46,234 nucleotides of DNA from Chlorobiaceae bacterium (lineage in GTDB: Bacteria > Bacteroidota > Ignavibacteria > Ignavibacteriales > Ignavibacteriaceae), in assembly GCA_013824085.1 (NCBI GenBank), contig PNNF01000019.1:1-46234 (forward strand), written 5' to 3'. Of the stretch, positions 26,675 to 38,758 are shown piece by piece; position 1 is the stretch's first letter; every line of letters begins with the position of its first letter. Made by a program: the position numbers and the translations under genes. The notes under the pieces are model-generated. The model made no database searches, was not told where the DNA came from, and was given only the letters and a program-made list of their open reading frames with translations.

Positions 26675-28063
26675 ATGAATAGTAAAAAGAAGATAGTAAT
26701 AATTGGCGGCGGAATTTCTGGCTTAACAACTGCATATCAATTATTTAAAGCTGGGCTTGACGTTACAGTACTCGAAAAGAATAAAGAAATTGGTGGCTCA
26801 ATGGAAACAATTTCTGAAAATGGATTTCTCTTCGATCGTGGTGCAAATAGTGGACTTGAAACAGTTCCGCTAATTAGAAAAATTGCTGATGAAGTGGGAC
26901 TCAAAGATGAATTTATTCATGCAAATGCAAAAGCAAACAAACGATACATTCTTCGTAACAATAAACTTCATGCATTACCAATGAGTCCGCTTGAATTTAT
27001 TAAAACAAAATTATTTTCTACAAAAGCAAAATTTAGATTGCTTGCCGAACCCTTTATTGGTAGGTCTAAAGACGGCTACTACCAAAGTATTGGGCAATTC
27101 GTAAGGCGAAGATTGGGAAGCGAATTTCTGGATTATGCAATTAATCCTTTCGTCTCCGGTGTTTATGCGGGCGACCCTGATGAATTAAGTGTCCGCTCAT
27201 CTTTCCCAAAATTATATGAGCTTGAAGAAAAATATGGCGGATTAATTGTTGGAACAATTCGAAGTATTAGAGAAAGAAAAAAACGGAAAGAAATTGCAAA
27301 GCAAAGTGCAAAAATGTTTTCATTTAAAAGTGGAATGCAAATTTATCCGCAAACAATTGCCAAAGTAATGGATGAAAGAGTAATTACATTCGCCGATGTA
27401 ACTAAAATTGAAAAGCAAGATTCGATGTATAGAATCAGCTATGATAATGCAGGACACACCAAACATATCGATGCGGATATTGTAATTTCTACAATTCCAG
27501 CTTACGCTTGTGCTAATCTTATTCGTCACTTTGACTCCGAAGTAGGGTTGCATCTCGATTCAATTTTTTATCCTCCTGTGATGGTGCTTTATCTTGGATA
27601 TAAAAAAGAAGACGTGAAAAGAAATTTAGATGGATTCGGATTTTTAATTCCTGAGAAAGAAGAGAAATCTTTCCTTGGAGCAATTTGGAGTTCAACAATT
27701 TTTCCGAATAGAAGTAAAGAGAATGAAGTAGCGTTTACTTTGTTTGTTGGTGGTTCAAGAAATAAAGAGATGTTTTCAAAAGTTGATAAAGAAATTATTA
27801 TTAATAATGCGATAGATGAGTTCGAAAAAATTATGGGGATAAATGAGAAGCACATTTATAAATCCTATCGATATTGGAGCAAAGCAATTCCGCAGTACAC
27901 AATTGGTTATGTTGAGCACGAAAGATACTTCGATAAATTTGAAAAAAAATTCCCCGGCTTAATTTTAAGTGGAAATTATAGAGGCGGAATTTCTGTTGGA
28001 GATTGTATCAAAAATTCTGAATTGATGTATGAGAAAATTGTTTCGACAATTGGCAATGCCTAA
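26675..28063 (+). CDS. hemY: Protoporphyrinogen/coproporphyrinogen oxidase, HemY type
   Basis: This is a 462-residue FAD-dependent oxidase. The dinucleotide-binding GGGISGLTTAYQ is at residues 11-22, followed by VLEKNKEIGGSMET. A RGANSGLET stretch, PFVSGVYAGDPDELSVRSSFP and a C-terminal GLILSGNYRGGISVGDCI give the usual HemY order. It oxidises the porphyrinogen before iron insertion, in line with its placement right after hemH. Protoporphyrinogen and coproporphyrinogen substrates cannot be separated by eye. The 80-base gap after it suggests a new promoter for the DUF362 gene. Confidence 0.92.
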   Translation: MNSKKKIVIIGGGISGLTTAYQLFKAGLDVTVLEKNKEIGGSMETISENGFLFDRGANSGLETVPLIRKIADEVGLKDEFIHANAKANKRYILRNNKLHALPMSPLEFIKTKLFSTKAKFRLLAEPFIGRSKDGYYQSIGQFVRRRLGSEFLDYAINPFVSGVYAGDPDELSVRSSFPKLYELEEKYGGLIVGTIRSIRERKKRKEIAKQSAKMFSFKSGMQIYPQTIAKVMDERVITFADVTKIEKQDSMYRISYDNAGHTKHIDADIVISTIPAYACANLIRHFDSEVGLHLDSIFYPPVMVLYLGYKKEDVKRNLDGFGFLIPEKEEKSFLGAIWSSTIFPNRSKENEVAFTLFVGGSRNKEMFSKVDKEIIINNAIDEFEKIMGINEKHIYKSYRYWSKAIPQYTIGYVEHERYFDKFEKKFPGLILSGNYRGGISVGDCIKNSELMYEKIVSTIGNA

Positions 28064-28143
28064 AATTATTGATTAGACTTTTAGTAAAAAAAATAGTTAG
28101 TTGCTGTGTAATTAATTTAATATTAATCTTTTTGTGAGTTTAT

Positions 28144-29067
28144 ATGGATAGAAGAATTTTTATTAAAACATTAACTGGGGCGGGCGTAGTCGCATATTCA
28201 TCATTGCTATTTCCAAATGTTATAACTTCCAAGAAGAGCAAAAATTTTTTAGCATCAGATTTTGATCTTGTTGCTGTAAGAGGCGGCGAACCAGAAATAA
28301 TGTTTGATCGCGCAATCGAGTCTTTGGGTGGAATGCAAACTTTCGTAAAAAAGAATCAAAAAGTTTTAGTAAAACCTAACATTGCTTGGGATGTAGTTCC
28401 TGAAAAAGCTGCAAATACAAATCCCAAATTAGTTGCAAGAATAATTGAACACTGCTTGAATGCTGGTGCTAAAGATGTTTACGTTTTTGACCACACTTGC
28501 GACAACTGGCAAAGAGCTTACAGAAATAGCGGAATTGAAAAAGCTGTTCGTGATAGCGGTGGGAAAATGGTTCCAGGAAATGATGAAAGACTCTATCAAA
28601 ATTATGATATTAAGTCAGGGAAAAGATTAAGAACTACAAAAATTCATGAACTCGTTTTTGATACGGATGTTTTTATTAATGTTCCTATCTTAAAACATCA
28701 TAGCTCTACAAAACTTACAATTGCAATGAAAAATTTAATGGGAATAATTTACGATCGTGGATATTGGCACAAGAATGATCTCAATCAATGTATCGCTGAT
28801 TTTGCAACTTTGCAAAAACCATTGCTGAATGTTGTTGACTGTTATCGAGTATTAAAAAGAAACGGACCAAGAGGCGTTTCATTAGCTGATGTTGCAACTT
28901 ATAAAGCATTAGTAATTTCAAAAGACATTGTAGCTGCTGATGCTGCATCAACTCGAATTTTTGGATTAGAAGCTGAAGACATTCCACATATTAGAATTGC
29001 GGATCAAATGAAAGTTGGAACAAAAAATTTATCAAACTTAAAAATTAATAGAATAAATTTGAATTAA
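28144..29067 (+). CDS. DUF362 protein with Tat-like N-terminus
   Basis: This is a 307-residue DUF362 family protein. The N-terminus DRRIFIKTLTGAGVVAYSSL resembles a twin-arginine signal, with a following hydrophobic stretch. The conserved core includes VLVKPNIAWDVVPEKAANTNP, INVPILKHHSSTKLTIAMKNLMG and a late ADAASTRIFG. Family function is unknown; members are often paired with ferredoxins. Here the stop and the start of the downstream polyferredoxin share one base (TAATGA), a tight coupling that supports joint work in electron transfer or cofactor handling outside or at the membrane. Confidence 0.85.
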   Translation: MDRRIFIKTLTGAGVVAYSSLLFPNVITSKKSKNFLASDFDLVAVRGGEPEIMFDRAIESLGGMQTFVKKNQKVLVKPNIAWDVVPEKAANTNPKLVARIIEHCLNAGAKDVYVFDHTCDNWQRAYRNSGIEKAVRDSGGKMVPGNDERLYQNYDIKSGKRLRTTKIHELVFDTDVFINVPILKHHSSTKLTIAMKNLMGIIYDRGYWHKNDLNQCIADFATLQKPLLNVVDCYRVLKRNGPRGVSLADVATYKALVISKDIVAADAASTRIFGLEAEDIPHIRIADQMKVGTKNLSNLKINRINLN

Positions 29068-30623
29068 TGAAGCTCTCTGATTTAAAGAAAATCAGAATCT
29101 TTTTTTCGCTTCTGTTTTTTCTTCTTACTGGATTTTTATTTTTAAATTTCATTTATAGAGTTAATCCTCTCTTGTTTGATACTGTAATCTATTTACAGTT
29201 TATTCCATCGTTAGTAAATTTTATTAATGTTCCGAGTCTCTTTGTTATTGGCTTCGCTATTGTTCTTCTTTCAACTTTTTTTTTAGGAAGAGTTTATTGT
29301 TCCACTGTTTGTCCGCTTGGAACTCTGCAAGATTTAATTATCTATTCATCAAACAAGCTGAGTAAAAAGAAAAAAAGTACTTTTGAGAAAGAAAAAAAAA
29401 TACTTCGCTACAGCTTCTTCTTTCTTACACTTTTGTCACCTCTTTTTTTTTCTATTTTAATTATAAATCTTTTAGATCCATTTAGTTCATTCGGAAAAAT
29501 TTTAACAAATATTTTTCAACCGATTCTGATATTTATTAACAACACGATTAGTTATTTTTTATTCAATCTAAATAATTATTCTGTTCCTCCAACTGAGTTC
29601 AGAGGCGTTGAACTTCCATCAGTTATTTTTTCTCTCTTCTTGTTTTTTACAATATTGACTTTGGCGCTGTTAAAAGGACGACTCTATTGCAACACTGTTT
29701 GTCCCGTCGGAACACTGCTTGGACTAATAGCCAAAGTATCTTTTTTAAAGATTGCAGTTGATGAAAGTAGTTGCTCGGGCTGTGGTGTTTGTCAATATTC
29801 TTGCAAAGCAAATTGTATTGATAAGAGTAACAAATCGGTTGACTATTCGAGATGTGTAAATTGTTTCAATTGTTTTACAGCGTGCAAGACAGATGGGATT
29901 GTTTTTGAACGACGTTACAAGAGAAGAGAAAAAAGAGAAAGTGTTGATCAATCAAAAAGAAAATTTTTATTTGATACAGGTTTATATTCCTTCTCAGTTG
30001 CAACATTTGGATTGCTGCTTCAAAAAATAATTGTCTATAAAAAAACGCTTATTCCTGAATCGAGAACATTTCCCGTCTCTCCTCCCGGTTCAGTTAGTTT
30101 AGACCATTTCAACAGCAACTGCACGGCTTGCCATTTGTGCGTTTCAGTATGTCCAACAAAAGTGCTTCAACCTTCATATTTAGAATATGGGTTATTAGGA
30201 TTTTTGCAACCGCGAATGGATTTCATAAAAAATTTTTGCAACTTTGAATGTAAACTTTGTGCTGATGTTTGTCCAACTGATGCAATAAAAAAAATTGATA
30301 TTGCAGAAAAAAAACTTGTTCAAATTGGTAAAGTAAAATTTATAAAAGACAATTGCATCGTCGTTACACAAGGAACAGAATGTGGAGCTTGTTCTGAACA
30401 TTGTCCAACAAAAGCAGTTTATATGATTCCTTACAAAAATTTATTTTTACCTGAATTAAAAGTTGATTACTGTATCGGCTGCGGTGCTTGTGAATTTGCG
30501 TGTCCAACGATACCCTATAAATCGATCTATATTGATGGGAATGAATTTCATCAAAAAGCTGTAATGAAAAAAGAAGAAGAATTGAAAAAAGAATTTATCT
30601 ACAAAGAAGAATTCCCTTTTTAA
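29067..30623 (+). CDS. Membrane polyferredoxin, NapH-like with multiple 4Fe-4S motifs
   Basis: This 518-residue protein has two to five N-terminal transmembrane segments in residues 1-230 with two CxxxCP boxes (YCSTVCPLG, YCNTVCPVG), as in NapH/NosR/RdxA-type electron-transfer proteins. A string of ferredoxin cysteine motifs follows: CSGCGVCQYSC, CVNCFNCFTAC, CTACHLCVSVCP, CKLCADVCP, CGACSEHCP and CIGCGACEFACP. That is room for roughly six clusters. It starts on the last base of DUF362 and ends one base before an HEGGH membrane protein. The electron donor and acceptor are unknown. Confidence 0.85.
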   Translation: MKLSDLKKIRIFFSLLFFLLTGFLFLNFIYRVNPLLFDTVIYLQFIPSLVNFINVPSLFVIGFAIVLLSTFFLGRVYCSTVCPLGTLQDLIIYSSNKLSKKKKSTFEKEKKILRYSFFFLTLLSPLFFSILIINLLDPFSSFGKILTNIFQPILIFINNTISYFLFNLNNYSVPPTEFRGVELPSVIFSLFLFFTILTLALLKGRLYCNTVCPVGTLLGLIAKVSFLKIAVDESSCSGCGVCQYSCKANCIDKSNKSVDYSRCVNCFNCFTACKTDGIVFERRYKRREKRESVDQSKRKFLFDTGLYSFSVATFGLLLQKIIVYKKTLIPESRTFPVSPPGSVSLDHFNSNCTACHLCVSVCPTKVLQPSYLEYGLLGFLQPRMDFIKNFCNFECKLCADVCPTDAIKKIDIAEKKLVQIGKVKFIKDNCIVVTQGTECGACSEHCPTKAVYMIPYKNLFLPELKVDYCIGCGACEFACPTIPYKSIYIDGNEFHQKAVMKKEEELKKEFIYKEEFPF

Positions 30624-30624
30624 G

Positions 30625-31167
30625 ATGGAACTAAATTACTTAAATAAGCTGGATGCCTTTTTCGCATTTATGAAAAAATGGGGAAGCTTAATAATATTAA
30701 TTCCTTTAATGATTTACTTCGCCGCAAATCGTGGAACATTTTTCTTTATCGATTATCTCAATTTATTAATTCACGAAGGTGGACACGGCATTTTCGGCTT
30801 AATTGGAATTCGATTCATTACTGTCGCCGGTGGAACAATCATGCAATTATTAATTCCATTTTTATTTGTTTTTAGTTTTTGGATTAAGCGGCAGACAATA
30901 GGCACGCAGTTTTCGTTGGTATGGCTTGGACAGAACTTTATCAATGTTAGCGTTTATGCTGCAGATGCAGTTGAGCAAAAACTTCCGCTAATTGGTGGAC
31001 TCAGTAAAGCTCATCATGATTGGAGTTATCTTTTGTTTGAACTTGGAATTTTACAATCAGCTTCTGAAGTTGGTTATTTTTTTTATATTATTGCAATCTT
31101 GATTTTTATTTTAGTAGTAATTATTCCTTTAATTTTTAATGAGGGTAAACGTGTTTTGTATCTATAA
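30625..31167 (+). CDS. Small membrane protein with HEGGH metalloprotease-like motif
   Basis: This is a 180-residue protein with four or five transmembrane segments. Within the second segment is LLIHEGGHGIFG, where His50, Glu51 and His54 form an HExxH zinc motif; a later SKAHHDW (His130, His131, Asp132) could give a further ligand. This resembles M50 (site-2 protease-like) intramembrane metalloproteases, but the usual NPDG motif was not found. It starts one base after the polyferredoxin stop and is followed by hemB at 31186. I recognise the motif but not the family. Confidence 0.65.
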   Translation: MELNYLNKLDAFFAFMKKWGSLIILIPLMIYFAANRGTFFFIDYLNLLIHEGGHGIFGLIGIRFITVAGGTIMQLLIPFLFVFSFWIKRQTIGTQFSLVWLGQNFINVSVYAADAVEQKLPLIGGLSKAHHDWSYLLFELGILQSASEVGYFFYIIAILIFILVVIIPLIFNEGKRVLYL

Positions 31168-31185
31168 TTTATTCGGGAAACAAAA

Positions 31186-32169
31186 ATGAATTTTTCAATA
31201 AAAAGACATCGCAGACTTCGATACAATCCTTTAGTTAGAGATATGGTGAGAGAAACTGTTCTAACGAAGAATGATTTAATCTATCCACTTTTTGTAGTGC
31301 CCGGAGAGAAAATAAAAAATCCGGTAAAATCAATGCCCGGCGTTTTTCAAATGTCGATTGACACATTAGTTGAAGAATGCAAAGAAGTTGTGAGCTTAGG
31401 AATTCCTGCAGTAATTTTATTTGGGATTCCAAGTGCAAAAGATGAAGTTGGTTCTGATGCATACAACGACAACGGAATTATTCAGCAATCAATTCGTGCA
31501 ATAAAAAAAGAAGTAAAAAATTTAGTTGTAATTACAGATGTTTGTTTGTGTGAATATACTTCGCATGGACATTGTGGTGTCTTGAGCGGTGAAGAAATTT
31601 TAAATGATGAAACTCTCAAGCTTCTCGTAAAGGAAGCAGTGTCACACGCAAAAGCAGGCGCTGATATTATTGCTCCTTCAGATATGATGGATGGAAGAGT
31701 AACCGCAATTAGAGAAGGTTTAGATGAAAATGGATTTTATAAAATTCCGATTTTAAGTTATGCAGCAAAATATGCTTCGGGATATTACGGCCCATTCAGA
31801 GATGCTGCAGAATCAACTCCGGCATTTGGTGACAGACGCTCACATCAAATGGATATTGGAAATGTAAATGAAGCATTGCGTGAAGTTGAAACTGATATTG
31901 AAGAAGGGGCTGATATGGTGATGGTAAAACCGGCTGGTCCATACTTAGATATTATTACCAAAGTCAAAGAAATTTTCGGTTTGCCAACTGCAGCTTATCA
32001 AGTGAGTGGAGAATATGCAATGATTAAAGCTGCGGGAATGAACAATTGGATTGATGAAGAACGCGTTATGATTGAATCGCTCGTCTCAATAAAAAGAGCT
32101 GGCGCAGATATGATCTTAACTTATTTTGCAAAAGATGTAGCGAAATACTTAAACAGAACTTCAAAATAA
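31186..32169 (+). CDS. hemB: Delta-aminolevulinic acid dehydratase (porphobilinogen synthase)
   Basis: This 327-residue enzyme condenses two aminolevulinate molecules to porphobilinogen, the second step of tetrapyrrole synthesis. The Schiff-base lysines are Lys195 ([15 protein letters not shown]) and Lys248 ([11 protein letters not shown]). The zinc-binding cysteines Cys120, Cys122 and Cys130 in [14 protein letters not shown] mark it as a Zn-dependent form rather than the Mg-only kind. It is separated from the HEGGH protein by 18 bases and from glgA by 24, so the same transcript may cover all three. Confidence 0.97.
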   Translation: MNFSIKRHRRLRYNPLVRDMVRETVLTKNDLIYPLFVVPGEKIKNPVKSMPGVFQMSIDTLVEECKEVVSLGIPAVILFGIPSAKDEVGSDAYNDNGIIQQSIRAIKKEVKNLVVITDVCLCEYTSHGHCGVLSGEEILNDETLKLLVKEAVSHAKAGADIIAPSDMMDGRVTAIREGLDENGFYKIPILSYAAKYASGYYGPFRDAAESTPAFGDRRSHQMDIGNVNEALREVETDIEEGADMVMVKPAGPYLDIITKVKEIFGLPTAAYQVSGEYAMIKAAGMNNWIDEERVMIESLVSIKRAGADMILTYFAKDVAKYLNRTSK

Positions 32170-32193
32170 TTTATTACAAATAATAGTTGATAT

Positions 32194-33663
32194 ATGAAAA
32201 TAGCATTTGTCTCTTCAGAAGTTGAACCCTTCGCAAAAACCGGAGGACTAGGGGATGTCGCAGCCTTGCCAAAAGCACTCAAAAATCTTGGGCACGATGT
32301 AAAAGTTTTTATGCCTAAGTATGCGCTCGTTGATCATTCAAAATTTGATCTCGACTACGATTGGTCAATTGGAGAAATTCCAATTCGCGTTGCAGGTAAT
32401 GTTTATAACGTTAATGTTTATCATTCAACTCTTCCTGAGTCTTATGTTGAAATTTATTTTATTGACTCACCTCATTTTTATAATCGCAATCATATCTACA
32501 CAACTGATATCGATGAAGATGAAAGATTTATTCTCTTTAGCAAAGCTGTTATTGAATCTCTTCAACGATTAAAATGGAAACCTGATGTCATTCATTGCAA
32601 CGATTGGCAGACAGGATTGATTCCACTTTACATTAAAGATAATTATGCGTGGGATAAATTTTTTGAGACTGTTGCAACTGTTATCACCATTCATAACATT
32701 GGTTATCAAGGAAGATTTTCACCTGCGTCGCTAAGCAAAGCTGAGATTCGCAGTGAACTTTTTTATCTAAACAGTCCTGTAGAAACAATGGGTGAAGTAA
32801 ATTTTTTGAAAACTGGATTGATGTTTGCTGATGCAATAAATACAGTTAGCGAAACTTATGCTAAAGAAATTATGACTTATGAATATGGTTCGGGGCTTGA
32901 TGGAGTTCTACATTATCGTGCAAAAGATTTCAGAGGAATTGTAAATGGAGTTGATTATTCTGTTTGGAATCCTGAAACTGACAAACACATCCCATTTCAT
33001 TTTTCAGTTGGTGACTTATCTGGAAAATTAGAGAATAAAAAAGTTCTATTGAAAAAAATGAGATTACCTTTTCATGAAAATATTCCACTTATAGGAATTG
33101 TTTCGCGATTAGTTTCACAAAAAGGTTTTGACCTTCTCGAAAATTCAATTAATGAATTGATGGAGATCAATGCCCAATGGATAATTCTTGGAAGTGGTGA
33201 GGAACGATATGAAGAACTTTTTAGAAGTATGGCTTTCTCATTTCCTGATAAAGTTAGCGTCTATCTTGGTTTTAATAATGGACTTTCACACTTGATTGAA
33301 GCGGGCTCTGATATCTTTTTAATGCCTTCAATTTATGAACCATGTGGACTGAATCAAATTTATAGCTTGCGATATGGAACTGTTCCTGTTGTTAGAAAAA
33401 CTGGTGGACTTGCTGACACAGTTCATGATTGGAATAACTCTTTGGAAGAAGGTGAAGGCGCGGGAAATGGTTTTACTTTTGATGAACCGAACTCTGAAGA
33501 ACTAATCTCAACTGTTAATCGAGCTGTCAGTTACTTCAATAACAAAATAATTTGGAATAAGATTATTAGAAATGGAATGATAAAAAATTATTCTTGGGAT
33601 TTTTCAGCGAATAAATATTTGGAACTTTATAAACATGCAATTTCAAATAGACGAAAGAGTTAG
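32194..33663 (+). CDS. glgA: Glycogen synthase (ADP-glucose type)
   Basis: This is a 489-residue GT5 glycosyltransferase that extends alpha-1,4-glucan from ADP-glucose. The nucleotide-sugar motif KTGGLGDV includes Lys15. HNIGYQG and NTVSETYAKEI occur in the first Rossmann domain. The second domain holds FLMPSIYEPCGLNQIYSLRYGTVP, in parts, with the catalytic Glu of the EPCGLNQ box, followed by a C-terminal helix. Length matches bacterial GlgA. It ends before a strong bidirectional-looking terminator. Confidence 0.95.
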   Translation: MKIAFVSSEVEPFAKTGGLGDVAALPKALKNLGHDVKVFMPKYALVDHSKFDLDYDWSIGEIPIRVAGNVYNVNVYHSTLPESYVEIYFIDSPHFYNRNHIYTTDIDEDERFILFSKAVIESLQRLKWKPDVIHCNDWQTGLIPLYIKDNYAWDKFFETVATVITIHNIGYQGRFSPASLSKAEIRSELFYLNSPVETMGEVNFLKTGLMFADAINTVSETYAKEIMTYEYGSGLDGVLHYRAKDFRGIVNGVDYSVWNPETDKHIPFHFSVGDLSGKLENKKVLLKKMRLPFHENIPLIGIVSRLVSQKGFDLLENSINELMEINAQWIILGSGEERYEELFRSMAFSFPDKVSVYLGFNNGLSHLIEAGSDIFLMPSIYEPCGLNQIYSLRYGTVPVVRKTGGLADTVHDWNNSLEEGEGAGNGFTFDEPNSEELISTVNRAVSYFNNKIIWNKIIRNGMIKNYSWDFSANKYLELYKHAISNRRKS

Positions 33664-33704
33664 TTGTAAATAATTTTTGCGAGGAATTTAAAAATATTTT
33701 TTTC

Positions 33705-33737
33705 AAAAACCGTATTAATCAATACGGTTTTTTTTTA
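33705..33737 (+). terminator. Intrinsic terminator of glgA
   Basis: AAAACCGTATT (33706-33716) pairs with AATACGGTTTT (33721-33731) around a four-base loop and is followed by eight or more T. It ends glgA on the plus strand. On the minus strand the same hairpin includes the stop codon of the FMN reductase gene, with the A run behind it acting as a T-tract, so it likely terminates both converging genes. Confidence 0.9.
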
Positions 33738-34285
33738 TCTCTTTGATTTTTTAATGCCTCAAGATACCATTCGAATTCGTCAAGGAATTTTTTTGCACGT
33801 CTTTCATAATCACCACTTACAGAAGTTCCATCTTCATTTATTGATTCGTGTACTTTGGAAATTGGAAGCGAAGTTGGGATTGCAAGACATTTAAGTTCAG
33901 CACAAATATTTCTCAAATGTTCTGTTGCTCTTACTCCACCAAATGGTCCACTCGAGTAAGAAATTATTCCACTCGGTTTCCAATAATATTCTTCACGATA
34001 ATAGTCGAGTAAATTTTTTAATGCAGGCGGAACACTATGATTGTATTCAGCAGTGACAAGCACAAAACCATCCGCTTCATCTAAAATTTTGTGGACAGTT
34101 TTATATTTTTCTTCAGGATTTGTCATCTGCTTAAACATCAAAGTCAGTAGAGGAAAATCAAGTTCCATTGGGTCGAGCAGAGTTGTTTCCCAATTTTTTG
34201 TTTCCAAAATATTTTTTGTAAACAAAGCAACTCTTGCCCCGTCTCTATTAGCTCTAACCGAACTTGAAATAATTGCAATCTTCAT
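33719..34285 (-). CDS. NADPH-dependent FMN reductase-like flavoprotein
   Basis: This is a 188-residue flavodoxin-fold protein. The FMN phosphate loop is SSSVRANRDG at the N-terminus. TAEYNHSVPPALKNLLDYY and SYSSGPFGGVRA are the classical FMN_red signatures. It probably reduces FMN or quinone-like acceptors with NADPH. The start directly abuts the gyrA stop (34286-34288), with no bases between. It is thus the last gene of the dnaN-gyrA transcript, although its function is unrelated. Its stop codon lies in the shared terminator hairpin. Confidence 0.9.
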   Translation of the reverse strand: MKIAIISSSVRANRDGARVALFTKNILETKNWETTLLDPMELDFPLLTLMFKQMTNPEEKYKTVHKILDEADGFVLVTAEYNHSVPPALKNLLDYYREEYYWKPSGIISYSSGPFGGVRATEHLRNICAELKCLAIPTSLPISKVHESINEDGTSVSGDYERRAKKFLDEFEWYLEALKNQRDKKKPY

Positions 34286-36727
34286 TTATAATTCTGGCTG
34301 ATCGTCTTCAGGAATTACTCTTGCAATATCAGCGATATGATCATCATCATTTAATCTAATTAATCTAACGCCTGCAGTATTTCTGCCCATCACACGAATG
34401 TCAGTAATGTTTTGTCGAATTACAATTCCTTGCGAAGTAATGATTACGAGTTCATCATTATCATTCACTTCTTTCATTGCAATAAGTTTTCCATTTCTTT
34501 CTGAAGTTTTAACAGTGATTACACCTTTTCCACCACGACGAGTCAATCTGTAATCTTCAATTTCTGAACGCTTACCAAAGCCTCTATCTGTAACAACTAA
34601 AAGGGTCGTAGCATTCTTTACAACAATCATTCCGATGACTACATCGCCTTTGGATAATCTAATGCCTCTAACTCCCGCTGCAGTTCTTCCCATAACGCGA
34701 ACATCTTTCTCCTTGAAACGAATAGCCAATCCATCACTTGTTCCAATAATGATATCGTTGTTGCCGTCACTCAATTTCGCTTCCATTAAACTATCTTCTT
34801 TGTCAAGAGTGATAGCAATTATTCCGCCTCTACGAATATTTGAGTAAGCAGAGAGAACTGTTTTTTTAATTGTTCCATTCTTTGTTGACATCACAATAAA
34901 TTTATCATCTGTAAATTCTTTTACAGTTACGAAAGCAGAAATTTTTTCTTCTTTTTCTTTTTCAAGAAGATTTAATATTGATCTTCCTTTTGCTGTTTTT
35001 CCACCTTCAGGAATTTCATGAACTTTTAACCAATAACATTTTCCTTTATCAGTGAAGAACATTATGTAGTGATGAGTAGATGCAACAAACATATGTTCGA
35101 TAAAGTCTTCGTCTTTGGTACCAACACCTGTTGCGCCCTTTCCGCCTCTTATTTGTCTTCGATATCCACTCACAGGAAATCTCTTAATAAATCCTTGATG
35201 CGAAATAGTTACGACAACATCTTCTTCGGCTATAATATCTTCTAAAGAAAATTCTTTTGAATCATATATTATTTCTGTTCTTCTTTCGTCACCATATTTA
35301 TCTTTGAGAAAAAGTAATTCATCTTTTATCAACTGTTTTCTCTTTCGTTCAGTATCGAGAATATATTTTAACTTCTCAATAAGTTTTATTACTTCTTTAT
35401 ACTCTTCTTCTATTTTCTTTCGTTCAAGTCCCGTCAATCTTTGTAAACGCATCTCAAGAATTGCTTTTGCTTGAATTTCAGACAACTTGAAATTGTTCAT
35501 CAAATTATTTTTTGCTGACTCAACATCTTTAGATTTTTTTATCGTTAAAATTATTTCGTCAATATTATCGAGAGCAATAATGTAACCTTCTAAAATGTGG
35601 GCACGTCTTTCAGCAGCTTCAAGTTCAAATTTAGTTCTGCGTATAAGCACAATCATTCTGTGGTCAAGAAAATATTGCATCATTTGTTGAAGCGTGAGAA
35701 CTCTTGGAATTCCATTTACTAACGCAAGCATAATTACACCAAACGTAACTTGCATTTGAGTATGCTTATACAATTGATTTAGCGTTGTTGCGGGCTGACC
35801 ATCACGTTTCATTTCAATTACAACTCTTAATCCATCTCTATCAGACTCATCACGAATATTAGAAATTCCCTCAACTTTGCCATCTCTAACAAGGTCAGCA
35901 ATTTTTTCAATCAATGAAGATTTATTTACTTGATATGGAATTTCAGTAATGATAATATTTTCGCGATCATTTTTCAGAGTTTCAATATTTGCTTTTGCAC
36001 GTAGCGTAATTTTTCCACGTCCCGTTGTAAATGCTTCACGAACTCCATCGTAGCCATAAATAATTCCGCCAGTAGGGAAATCAGGTGCTCTAACAAATTT
36101 TATTAAATCTTCAGAAGTAAGTTTTGGATCATCGATCAACGCAACCAATCCATCAATTATTTCTGAGATGTTGTGAGGAGGAATATTTGTAGCCATTCCG
36201 ACAGCAATACCGCTTGCACCATTTATTAATAGGTTCGGTAAGTATGCGGGCATCACTGAAGGTTCTTGCAATGACTCGTCAAAATTTGCGACAAAGTCAA
36301 CTGTATTCTTATCAAGATCACGTAGCATTTCATCTGCAATTCGTGCTAATCGAGCTTCGGTGTAACGCATTGCCGCAGGGCTGTCGCCATCAATTGAGCC
36401 AAAGTTACCTTGACCATCGACGAGTGGATAGCGTAAAGAAAATTCTTGTACCATTCGCACCATTGAATCATAAACAGCTGTGTCACCGTGTGGATGGTAC
36501 TTACCAAGCACCTCTCCAACGATACGAGCAGATTTTTTATAAGGACGATTATGAGGAAGTCCTAATTCGTGCATACCGAACAAGACTCTTCTGTGAACAG
36601 GTTTTAATCCATCTCTTACATCAGGAAGTGCACGCGAAACGATTACGCTCATTGCATAATCGATGTAAGAAGATTTCATCTCTTCTTCTAAAGTAATAGG
36701 AACGATTTTTTCAAAGATTGTTGACAT
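34286..36727 (-). CDS. gyrA: DNA gyrase subunit A
   Basis: This is an 813-residue type IIA topoisomerase subunit. The active-site Tyr122 is in [16 protein letters not shown]. The quinolone region [18 protein letters not shown] keeps E. coli numbering, with Thr83 in place of Ser83 and Asp87 conserved. The C-terminal beta-pinwheel begins near 510 with an [10 protein letters not shown] GyrA-box, and repeats such as RRGGKGVI follow. With GyrB it introduces negative supercoils. The start at 36727 is 34 bases from the gyrB stop. The Thr83 variant is natural in many bacteria and is not evidence of resistance. Confidence 0.98.
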   Translation of the reverse strand: MSTIFEKIVPITLEEEMKSSYIDYAMSVIVSRALPDVRDGLKPVHRRVLFGMHELGLPHNRPYKKSARIVGEVLGKYHPHGDTAVYDSMVRMVQEFSLRYPLVDGQGNFGSIDGDSPAAMRYTEARLARIADEMLRDLDKNTVDFVANFDESLQEPSVMPAYLPNLLINGASGIAVGMATNIPPHNISEIIDGLVALIDDPKLTSEDLIKFVRAPDFPTGGIIYGYDGVREAFTTGRGKITLRAKANIETLKNDRENIIITEIPYQVNKSSLIEKIADLVRDGKVEGISNIRDESDRDGLRVVIEMKRDGQPATTLNQLYKHTQMQVTFGVIMLALVNGIPRVLTLQQMMQYFLDHRMIVLIRRTKFELEAAERRAHILEGYIIALDNIDEIILTIKKSKDVESAKNNLMNNFKLSEIQAKAILEMRLQRLTGLERKKIEEEYKEVIKLIEKLKYILDTERKRKQLIKDELLFLKDKYGDERRTEIIYDSKEFSLEDIIAEEDVVVTISHQGFIKRFPVSGYRRQIRGGKGATGVGTKDEDFIEHMFVASTHHYIMFFTDKGKCYWLKVHEIPEGGKTAKGRSILNLLEKEKEEKISAFVTVKEFTDDKFIVMSTKNGTIKKTVLSAYSNIRRGGIIAITLDKEDSLMEAKLSDGNNDIIIGTSDGLAIRFKEKDVRVMGRTAAGVRGIRLSKGDVVIGMIVVKNATTLLVVTDRGFGKRSEIEDYRLTRRGGKGVITVKTSERNGKLIAMKEVNDNDELVIITSQGIVIRQNITDIRVMGRNTAGVRLIRLNDDDHIADIARVIPEDDQPEL

Positions 36728-36761
36728 AAATTATTTTTTGTTCTTAATATTATTAAAATTG

Positions 36762-38750
<1,989 letters not shown>

Positions 38751-38758
38751 CTAAATCT

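Noticed and set aside
36460-36490. Thr83 at the quinolone-resistance position of GyrA
   Set aside because: Thr occurs naturally at this position in many bacteria, and Asp87 is conserved, so it is not evidence of selected resistance.
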